Origin: Branchiostoma floridae
Lineage: Eukaryota; Chordata; Leptocardii; Amphioxiformes; Branchiostomatidae
Direction: 5' to 3'
NCBI RefSeq assembly: GCF_000003815.2
Contig: NC_049979.1
Span: 25,767,978-25,831,977, forward strand
DNA: 64,000 bases
Every line of letters starts with the position of its first letter. The stretch's first letter is position 1. Below the pieces are notes generated by a model. The model saw only the letters and a program-made list of their open reading frames with translations, did no database searches and was not told where the DNA came from. Of this stretch, positions 25,968-35,300 are shown piece after piece. The translations under genes and the position numbers were made by a program.

Positions 25968-26174
25968 GTAACGTTAGTTCACCTTTATCCGTGGGCTAAC
26001 CTATATCCGTTGTATTTAAAAATATGTTATTTTGGGATCGTCAAGTCGAAAGACGGTAGTTTCACATTGCAATATTTTGAAAACGTTACAATTTAACCTG
26101 AAATCCCAAGATACATAGTCTTTTAAATGCAACGGAAATAGGTTACACCACGGATAAAGGTGACCTAACGTTAC
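25968..26174. mobile_element. MITE with GTAACGTTAG ends, ~207 bp
   Basis: Left end GTAACGTTAGTTCACC then TTTATCCGTGG. Right end CCACGGATAAAGGTGACC then TAACGTTAC. Related single ends lie in sulfatase introns near 58922-58955 (ATAAAGGTGAA) and 61199-61215 (AGTTCACCTTTATCC), showing a dispersed family. Confidence 0.75.
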
Positions 26175-26403
26175 GTGCTGGGAGAAGACTCCAACCTTTA
26201 ACAATATCAAAAGGTAGACTTCTGGTTACAAGTGTAGAATTCTGGAAGTTCGTCTATACAATTTGGCACAACTTTAGAAGCAACACAATCAGGTCATTTT
26301 CCAAAGCTAGCGCATCCATATTATGAGGAGGTGTTATATATTTTCCTCAGGCGTCAAAGGAAAGTAAATCCGCTGTCTTGGACCGTGCGAATGATTTATT
26401 TCA

Positions 26404-26925
26404 TAGTCCACAGCAAGTAAATTTTATGGATGACATCAACGCGCTCATTAATTTTCGCCTGTTTTCAGAAAAAAAAACAATAATTTTTTTCCTCTTTGGG
26501 GATGGTCAGATAGACAAAAATAGGCAAACATGTTTTTTTTTGTGTGTGTTGTAGCCCAATATATACTTGTAGAAGTGACACTAAGGAGGTAGCCATGAGT
26601 GTAGTTGTAGAAGTGAAACTTGTAAAAGTACAAATGTACCACCAATATGGAAGCCATGCATGTAAATGCCAGCTTCGCAAGTGATACCAGTGTACGACAC
26701 TAGTATGAATTTCACTACACTAGTTCACTTCTTTAATACATGAATGCCTTGTTAGTTGTGATTCCACATTTTGTCACTTCAAATCTTGTTATGACGTTTA
26801 TGGTGTCTATTTATCATTATTTATTAATTTAGCAACCTTGTTTATTTTTTAACCATTTTTTTTCGCGCTATCTCATTATTTTTGCATAGGATGTCATCCA
26901 TAGAATTTACTTGATTTGGCCTTAT
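26404..26925 (+). mobile_element. MITE family A, copy 3
   Basis: Left end TCCACAGCAAGTAAATTTTA then TGGATGACATCAACGCGC. Right end GATGTCATCCATAGAATTTA then CTTGATTTGGCC. Same interior order as 13704-14216, including the GAAGTGACACTAAGGAGGTA stretch. Confidence 0.8.
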
Positions 26926-27673
26926 CGCAAACGGCTTACGATTTGAACCTCTGTTGTTGAAAAACTTCGTATTATTTCTGAAGATCGCGAGGGTCACCCA
27001 CACCATAACTCTAGAACACAGTCAATGCCGTCTCAAAACATTCTTAGCATAGTTGACACTGGTCCTATGACGTACTTTCTTCGTCAGGCATTGACAGGGA
27101 GGTGGAAACAAAGGGCCAAGAAACAATACACAAAGCACGGACGTAAAGGAATGAGGTTTTACAGGCACAAAAACTGACAAGTCACAAATAATTTCTGACT
27201 CAAACTAGTGCAGTAATGTTGATCAACATGTCAGTCCTATGTGTACAGATTCCTTGGAAGGAAAACGGAGAAGGAAAAAAAGATGGATGGTAATAATATG
27301 TGGTGTTTTGTTGAGCCTGGAATGGCCAGGCCTACAAATTCCCAATGTATGATGTCATAACTACGTATATCATAAATATACAAGTCAAATTTATAAGCCC
27401 ACGTCAAAAACGTTGAAGTCACGTGATTGCAAACGCCTATAGAGGGACTCCAAAGTTGACGCGTGCGCCCAGACCCAACGGTGAGAGACTGAAATAAAAA
27501 CATGGCACTTAACTATTGAAAACCCTTTCTTGATGAGATATTATGTGAAATTTGGGCCGTTTAGGGGTAGATGTGATAGGAAAGATTCTTTACTTGTTGA
27601 ACCAGTTGTAAAAAATGACATACTAGTATCTCCATCTTATGAGATATACAGTGGAATCATCGCCAAATAGCTT
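26926..27673. other. Gene-poor DNA
   Basis: No exon or ordered repeat recognised. Confidence 0.45.
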
Positions 27674-28000
27674 CATATAGTAAGGTTCTTTTGGCACAAC
27701 CAAGGATTAACTTACGTCCAACGTTTCGATGTCTATCAGACACCATCATCAGGGTAGAATGACTGGAAACTACTTCTTGCTACTACTAGTTATAGCCGAT
27801 GTAGGTGGCGCTGCAGCAGTAAGAATGCCGTCCCAAACGTGGCTCAGCTTGTATCCCCCCTCGTCTCTGTTCATGACTGGAGCTGATTTTTTTATTCACC
27901 TACATCGGCTATAAGTAGCAGCAAGAAGTAGTTTCCAGTCATTCTACCCTGAAACGTTGGACGTAAGGACTTGGTTGTGCCAAAAGAACCTGACTATATG
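27674..28000. mobile_element. Palindromic Penelope-like element fragment
   Basis: The arms are complementary over about 130 bp: CATATAGTAAGGTTCTTTTG on the left and CAAAAGAACCTGACTATATG on the right, continuing inward through CGTCCAACGTTTC / GAAACGTTGGACG and TATAGCCGATGTAGGTG / CACCTACATCGGCTATA. The left arm alone carries an extra ~24 bp that completes a hammerhead-like core. Part of the centre (GATGTAGGTGGCGC) recurs inverted at about 35599-35612 beside another such core. Tail-to-tail or inverted terminal copies are usual for Penelope-like elements, hence the assignment. Confidence 0.55.
27723..27752 (-). ncRNA. Hammerhead-ribozyme-like core
   Basis: On the minus strand the sequence reads CTGATGA, then GGTGTC-TGATA-GACATC, which can form stem II with one wobble pair, then GAAAC. 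CUGAUGA, a short hairpin and GAAA are the invariant core of hammerhead ribozymes, which Penelope-like retroelements often carry in their terminal repeats. I have not folded stems I and III, so activity is unproven. Confidence 0.5.
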
Positions 28001-28004
28001 TGTA

Positions 28005-28557
28005 CGAGGGGTGATCAATAAGTCCTCGGCCTCACCAACAAATAACAAGCTTTACCGAGAAATAATAAGCTCAGCTCAGATTTCGAAGCATAAATGTCAA
28101 GTATAAAGTCTTATATAAATTTGTACCAAAATTCAAATCATTGTGATCATTACTTTGCAGGCGACACCCAGTAACGTTAGGTGAGGGAGAAGGAAAAAAA
28201 CGTGGACAATTGACCTGACCTGAGTGTGCGGGTCAATTTGCGCTGCTGGAAGTTAGAAACCCAATTCTTTTTGCTTGAAATAGGTAGAGAATCATTATCA
28301 AACATTTTGACAATGTCTTTTGTTAATTTACGGCATGGGGAACTTGACCCACACATGTCTGATCACAATTCACACCACTTTTTTCTCGCCACTTACCTTC
28401 TAATTTAGAAAAAACGAATGCCTGGAAAGTAATGACTCCAATGATTTGAAATTTGGAGGATATTGATAAAAGACTTCATACTATAAAGTTTCGCCTGAAA
28501 ATCTGAGTTGTGCTTGTTATTTGTTGGTGAGGCCGAGGACTTATTGATCACCCCTCG
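28005..28557. mobile_element. Mariner-type MITE, 553 bp, TA target site, copy 1
   Basis: Inverted ends CGAGGGGTGATCAATAAGTC and GACTTATTGATCACCCCTCG, each followed inward by CTCGGCCTCACC or its complement, lie between TA dinucleotides at 28003-28004 and 28558-28559. CGAGGG-x-TGATCAATAAGT ends and TA duplication are characteristic of mariner elements. No transposase frame remains. A second copy is at 36518-37045. Confidence 0.85.
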
Positions 28558-28652
28558 TATATGTATAATTGCCAACCCGATGAAGTTATTTTCGGACGCC
28601 AAATAGCTGTTTTGAACCTACAAGAACAATGCAAGGTATTTGATGGGGTGTG

Positions 28653-28684
28653 GTGTGTGTGTGTGTGTGGGGGGGGGGGGGGGT
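28653..28684. repeat. (GT)n followed by a G tract
   Basis: GTGTGTGTGTGTGTG followed by about 15 consecutive G. Confidence 0.9.
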
Positions 28685-28974
28685 GCAGACAGTCATATGC
28701 ATATAGAATGTATTTTATGAGAGTTGAAAAAGCAGGTTAGCATTTGAGGGTACGTATTTGTCGTTGGAAGTTTTGATCTTTGAGGTAATACATGAGCCTT
28801 TTCCTACGCTTTCCAATAGCACCACATGCATTACCTGCATTGCCATTATAACTGGCCGAAGTCTACACAGTTCCACCATAGGCAAGTGCGCGAAGGAACG
28901 CACCTGTGCCGATTAACATTTCTAGGCACACAAAAGTGTAGAATTGCGTGGTGAATAAATGTTGACTTAGGTGG

Positions 28975-29215
28975 TTAAGTCGCCTCTGTGCTTTCAATCT
29001 CTGCTTTCAACCACCCTGCTACTTGGCTGGCATCCGGAATGAGTATTAACTGAAGGGAAAATTTTGAGCAGAAAGTGACAAAGTTCAACCTAACAAAGTA
29101 ATCTGCAGATCGATTACATTCACCACTATACAGAATTACGTATTGAATGATAGATTTGAGAAAAGTACCATAATGAATTGATAGCAATGGGTCGAGGATA
29201 ATCCTTGAGGGACAC
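28975..29215 (-). pseudogene. Decayed reverse-transcriptase fragment
   Basis: Reading down the minus strand from 29215, GVPQG appears in one frame and ILDPLLSIHY directly after it in another, matching the RT palm motif GVPQGSILGPLLF with a frameshift. About 55 codons later comes VAGWLKAEIES, similar to the WLKANKL motif after the catalytic region of non-LTR RTs. Stops and frame changes show that it is dead. Confidence 0.4.
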
Positions 29216-30022
29216 CGGATATGGAATGTGTAGAATTCACCAAGCGCACAGTGTCATTTTTAAAATTTGGCATGGTTCCTTTATTATTTGCTTGAAATCA
29301 ATGTCATGAGAAACCTTGTACACCGCAGTTTAAATATGTAAAATGGTGAAAAAAAACATCTCATGGCTTTTCCATTTTACCTCCCCAGCTGGCTACTTTG
29401 CATAACGATTTAGACATATCACCATGCGCACGGTCTGCATCGTATGTGCCAGCCTTTGTGCCCATTTAGGGATTAACAGATGAAGAGTATCAAATACGTT
29501 CCACAAATCCCACAACTCAAACGATTTATTGATCTGCAACAAAGATGGCTGAGTTTTAAAGGCAGGATAAGATTTATGATTCAGGGAAAGTCGTAGGAGG
29601 TGGTTTGATCTTATTGTTAATGTATATGCAGCAGCGGTTGGGATCGTGGGGAGAATAGTCGGTGGCTTTGAGCGTCGTTTCACTGGTAGAGTATGCCCAC
29701 AGAGCCAGCGACAGGGGTGTGTGGAAGGCTGTTACTGGATGTCACTATGGCCATATATAATCCCCAATCCCCAGGTATGGGGATGGGACTAGGTATAAAA
29801 AGTAAAGTAACGCGCTCCACTCTCTCTTATAGAGCATCTGTCCAGAAGATGAGAGCACATTCGATGTTCTGTGTAACTCTTACAGAACTGACAGTCAAGA
29901 AAAACCTACGGCTGGACTTACGTACAATATTAATACACTTATCACTGTCTCAAGATTACAGTCATTTTTCTGTCAGTTGCCGTGCGATGTGACCGGCCAA
30001 GCCCGTGCACGTTGTTTCCTAC

Positions 30023-30390
30023 TAAGGCCACAGCAAGTAAATTCCATGGATGACATCCTCTTAAGACTTCAAATTAAATGCGAAAGGGTGATAAGAACAA
30101 GATGGTTAAAAAAGACAAGATGGTTTGATTTTCATTAACGTTGTAACAAGAATTGAACCACAAAACGTGGTATCACAGCCAACAAGTCTTTTATTTCTGC
30201 ATTCAAGAGGTGCACAAAGCGTCACTAGTTTGGTAGACCGGATTCAATTAGCAAGTTTACAACTACAACCACTTTTACTATTGAACTAGTCCCGGAGGTA
30301 AAAATATAATATATTTCAATATCCATGAAAAAGTGGAAAACCAATGAGCGTGTTGATGTCATCCATCAAATTTACTTACTGTGACCTAAA
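30023..30390 (-). mobile_element. MITE family A, copy 4 (inverted, shortened)
   Basis: Ends AAGGCCACAGCAAGTAAATT and AATTTACTTACTGTGACC. The interior order (AACAAGATGG, then GTGGTATCACAGCCAACAAG) is opposite to the 24031 copy, so it is inserted in reverse. It is about 150 bp shorter. Confidence 0.75.
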
Positions 30391-30983
30391 TATGAAATTT
30401 TTTAACTCTAAATTCGTAATTATCCCAGTAATCACCAACCGCTGTCAGACCGTGACAAGCCTACAGGGACCATGCGGCACTTGGAACATATTTCTACACC
30501 AATTACGTGGATCGTTACCTCGCAGAAACTGATGGGCAGTTGAGGACCAATTACAAGGGTCGTAACGGCGTCGGTGGTCAAAAATACTGTAGTGATAACG
30601 CGGGAAACATGCAAATTGATGTCACGTCCTATTTGAAACGCTGTCATCATCCTCCTTCAAACAACTCATTCAGGATTTAAAAAAAAAATGACAGCTGACA
30701 AGTGTACGCCATCTGAGGAACCCAGCTCACCATCATACTGAGAATACGAAGCAAAAATGTGACAAATCGTGACTAAAAAAAACAAAAAAAAAGTGTAATC
30801 GGCAGCTTTGTTTCAAACCAAACGTCTGGTACACTGAGACTATAGCTAAGGACAGTGCAATGACGAACGCTGTGGGGTGTGGAGATGCGGGAAATTAAAT
30901 TGATAAAGCTGTTGTTGTCTATGGCGATGGGGTCACACTAGATTGATATCACCCAGACCCTCCCCTAACCGTCCTGTTCGCTA

Positions 30984-31380
30984 CGGCTACAGCAAGTGAA
31001 TTTTGTGGATGACATCAGCCTGATTTTTCGCCTGGTGTGCCCTCCAGACATGGTCAACATTACGAGGGGGTACCAAAATGGGAGAATATATCATGCAGTT
31101 AGCCTTGCTTGTACTTATAGAAGTGACACTAGTGAGAAACATGTAGTCATGACTGCAGTTGTTAACTTAGGAAATACTAGTCCACTGTTGTGTCACTTTG
31201 TGTAACTCTTGAATACAGAAATGAAAGACTTGTTGGATTTGAGACCACGCTTCAAGCCTTGTTTAATACAACGTTTATGGTGTCTGTCTTGAAAATCCTG
31301 ATATTCTTGTGTTGTTTCGCACTCTGTCACTAAATCTGGAGTCTGCAAAGATTTCAGCCATAAGATTTATTTAAGCCTAA
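30984..31380 (+). mobile_element. MITE family A, copy 5 (diverged)
   Basis: Left end GGCTACAGCAAGTGAATTTT then GTGGATGACATCAGCC, followed by the family interior (GTACCAAAATGGGAG, GAAGTGACACTAGTGAG). The right end is eroded to TTTCAGCCATAAGATTTATT. Confidence 0.65.
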
Positions 31381-31984
31381 CCTTCCACCATTGGAACAGG
31401 GCAATGATTGTTTTTGCAGCCCTTGAATATCTGAAGGGTAAACCACATAGGTTGATTAATTTCGCTGCGTTTGATTGGTCGTCGTCGTGGCATTCTATCA
31501 ACCAGGACAGCCTTGTATACAAGACAAGGTCACCACTGACACATCGGTTTCACGATTTAATCAACATTTTGAGACAGATACATGATGGGTGAGTTCCCAT
31601 GGGTTCTCGGGACAGGCAAGGTTTCGCTCGCTAGGGTCGAGACTTGCAGTTCTGTCGTAAACTGCAAGGTGGCGTCTCCAGATGGGCTGGAAGCGACTGC
31701 ATCCTCATTTCCTTTTTTTGCCTGCGACAGAAACATACGTAGATTTCCGTATTCGTGACAATAGCAAGCCATCTATCAAACAGCACTTATCTATACGAGA
31801 AAATACGCAATACAATTGATGTAATTCTTTTGCAGTCTATTATCCTTTTTCAAAGTACCCTTTCAGTCCATCTCGTGATATCACCATTCACAGTAGTTCC
31901 TGTGTAATATGTTCAGAACAAACGGTAACCCTTGAAACCATTGCTTTACATGAGTACGAATATGTTCTTATTCATTTGTATTGT

Positions 31985-32337
31985 AAGGCCATGCTGATTT
32001 GATTATATGGATGACACCCTCTGGGAACCCCAAAACTGGTGCGAGCGTGCGAATAAAAACAAGTTTGGCCAAAAAAAGTTGCATTCGATATGAAATCTAA
32101 GTGGTCAGGAAGGTGGAACAGATGACTAAACATGGTGAGTACGGTCTTGTTCTTTCACATATTCTTCTTTGACTCTGGAATTTTCTTTAGCATTCTATGA
32201 ACTTAGCATCCGTTATCCGATCTTTTTCCAAATTCATAGCTGCTTTAAATGATACGATTTACAGTATTGTTTTTGGAAACAGACACATATTAATGTGTGC
32301 GTGAATGTCATCCATATAATCAAATCAACATGGCCTA
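31985..32337. mobile_element. MITE family A relative abutting the peripherin stop codon
   Basis: Left end AAGGCCATGCTGATTTGATT then ATATGGATGACA. Right end TGTCATCCATAT then AATCAAATCAACATGGCC, giving inverted ends of about 32 bp. Outer GGCC and GATGACA blocks match family A, but the interior differs. Its right end lies about 30 bp from the stop codon of the minus-strand tetraspanin, so that gene's 3' UTR must run into it. Confidence 0.75.
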
Positions 32338-32366
32338 AGTACGGACTCGCAATGACATTAGATTTG

Positions 32367-35300
32367 TTATGGTGGTGGCGGTGGGGGCGGTGGGGCCGGG
32401 GCGGCCGGGGCTTGTTCTGCGTCCGGTTCGTTTTCAAAACTGCTATCCGAAGGGTCAAGTGTCCACTCAAGTGGCTCCTCATCGGGGACCTGGTCGTAAT
32501 CCGGCTCGGGGGGAACTGGCTTCTTCTTGTTCTTACCGAATTTCCCCGTGATCTTACCAAATTTCTTCGTTTTCTTCGATTTCTGCTGTTTGCCGCCGCC
32601 CCCGCCTTCCGTGTCTTTGTCTTTTTTGGCGGGTGAGGCGAAGATGTGGCCCTTTGAGTCTCCTTCAGGATCTGAAGGGTCGATGCTTCCGATGGCCGTC
32701 TGTAGGTACCTGACTCCAAAGGTCACGGCCAGCTGAGGGCGGGAAAATAGTGATAGAAACAACAGTGACGTCACCAAAATAATAGTAAAGTACAGACAAA
32801 CCTGTGTTAGCGGCCACCTTTGCATAGCAGCCACCTGGCCCTAGTGGCCACTTTTTGTCGGTCCCTTGGATTCGTAATGATTAAGAAATAGGCTTAGCGG
32901 CCACCTGTCCAACACGGCCACACGATTTCCGGTCCCGTTGATACAGAAACACTGCCTTTGGCAACCATACTGCAGCCTTATGTCACCCTGCACCGAGTTT
33001 GAAATTGTAGTTTGCGAGGATTTGGAGTTCCTGACAGGGTCATTTTGGTGGTAGCAGAAGGTATGCATGCCTTGAGCATTAAAGTGCAAGTCTTTGTCGG
33101 TGAATTTACCGATCGAGACAATGTTACTTGGTGAGAAAGATAGGTGGGAACTGAAATCATGTGTTGCTTGCTCATGGTCAATTGATCAACATTTTCTCTA
33201 TAGTGGCCACCTGTTTATAGCGGCCATATTTCTCCAGTCCCTTGTGTGGCCGGTATAGACAGGTTTGACTGTATATTGCAAATTCTTGCCCGTGGGCTAA
33301 TTGCAGGTGGCATGAGAGATTCAAACAGTGTAAAAACAATATCACAAGTGTCTTGTCTAAAACTAGTAAAAGCTAACTCTAGATCCTGGGTTATTGGGTT
33401 CGACTCCTTTTTTAAAAAAATGAAGACGAAAGATCCCACCTTTTCTATTATGTGGGTTTTGTGATGTTGTGTGGGTTTTGTGATGTTAGAAGGAGAATTG
33501 ATTTCTTTTTGTTAGTGAATGTGAAGAAGTTTGGGTGGAATTTGGTGGCCTCTTCAAACAGCTCTTTCCTTTCGTGATCGTAGAAAGAGCAGTTTGACAT
33601 AAAATGTGTTCCGTCTTCCACCACGTTTGACGTGCATTATTTGCACGTTCTTTCACACACGGGTAGAATAATCTGTGAAAGGGGCGCAGTCACGTGACGA
33701 TGACGTCATTGAATCTCCTTAATGTTTCTCCAGGTCATAACGTTGCTACAAACCAAAATAAAAACTCTCAGATGCTTTGCATTCATTTTTATCATCAACA
33801 AACCGATTCACAGCACCTTCCATCTGCTCCTCCTAGCCTCTTGTAGCCTATGTAGCCTAAGCCTACATTAATGCTGTTTTTATAGATTCCAAAGACATGT
33901 ATAGCCTATTGTAGCCTAGTAGCCCACATTTGCTTCTCATTACTTAGATTTCGACCTCTGACCTCCCATAGATATGTTACTTACTTTTAAGCTTCCGTAG
34001 TATTTTATTTCTCATCTCTCTAATACCATTTGTACATACCGTCTTATCTAAATTTGTCTTGTACCACTGTAAGTTTATGTTATTTGTAGACCTATGTTAT
34101 CAGCTGTGCTGCCTATAGGTCTGTGTAATGTACTCGTCGCATTTTGAATAAATGAATAAATAAGATAAATAAAATAAAAATGAATCAGCTTCATAAATTG
34201 TATACTAGTATAGAAACAGGCAGGTCCGAGACATGCTTAGTCCTAGTCTCGTTATCTCGCGAGACTAGGTCACTCCGTGAACAAGATGTGCTGCTGCTAG
34301 ACATCGAACATTTGAAGGTACGTGTTTATGCCTTTCAAAAGTGTCACTGAAGAATATTTTATTCACTTGATTCATACGTGACGGATGAACGAAAGCTATA
34401 CAGCTGACGAAAGGTTTTGCTTATTTTGCCAAAGCAAATTAAAAATGAATTTCACTTTCATTTCTCGACCGAGGCAAGAAGAAAAAGATGTACATCAGAT
34501 TTCAAGAGACTCGATTGATGCTACAGACAGATTTTTAGATGTAACAACTACCACAATGCGAAAATGGGCAATATAGAATCATATTGCTTTGTTATTAGCA
34601 AAAAATACCGAAACTAGAGTTCCACGACCTCATACCTTTGCCAAATGATCTTAACCTTTACAACTGGTGTATCAAATGTGTTGTCATTAATTATGGAAAT
34701 ATGGTCCTCGTTTGCATAAACTATATCAGCTAATAATCTCCTCTGCCCAAATAAGAGTTGTGCAATATTCTTCATTCAGTAGAAGCCAATTAATTGCACA
34801 ACAGATTAACGCAAGAGGTGCGGTCCAGCTAGATAACTTCGCATTATTGCACAAGCCGGGTGATTGGCAAATAGGCCGTGCAATTAAGCGTCTTCTACTG
34901 TATCTTCTTCTTACGTTGAAATACGGCTTACCTGAAAGACCCAGATTACCATGATGGTTCCCCCGACAGTCTCCAGAACCTGTCCGCCGAAATAGTTCAT
35001 GAGCGCCTCCTTGCAGCCCGTCTGATAAATGATGTGTTTCTGAGCTCCTTCGTACTTGAAGTTGTAGTGTGTGCCTGCCGCGGCACCGGTGAGGCCGTGG
35101 TGGATACACGGGCGATTGTAGCGCATGTTGCAACAGCTAAATGGAACGTCAGAGGTCAAATATCGTCCATCGCTCATTTTCCTGAGGCAAAACAAAGGCA
35201 AAGAAAGACCTAAGGCATAAAGACAATAGTCTTGGATGCTGTAAAGCAAATAACGGAATGAAGAAGGTAGACTATTTTGGTAAGTTACAACCATGAAGCA

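Noticed and set aside
29393-29992. Frames of 96-99 codons on both strands beside the decayed reverse transcriptase
   Set aside because: They might be more retroelement debris, but I can identify no motif.
33395-33412. GGGTTCGACTCC followed by a T run, resembling a tRNA B box and Pol III terminator
   Set aside because: No matching A box at the right distance and no cloverleaf can be drawn.
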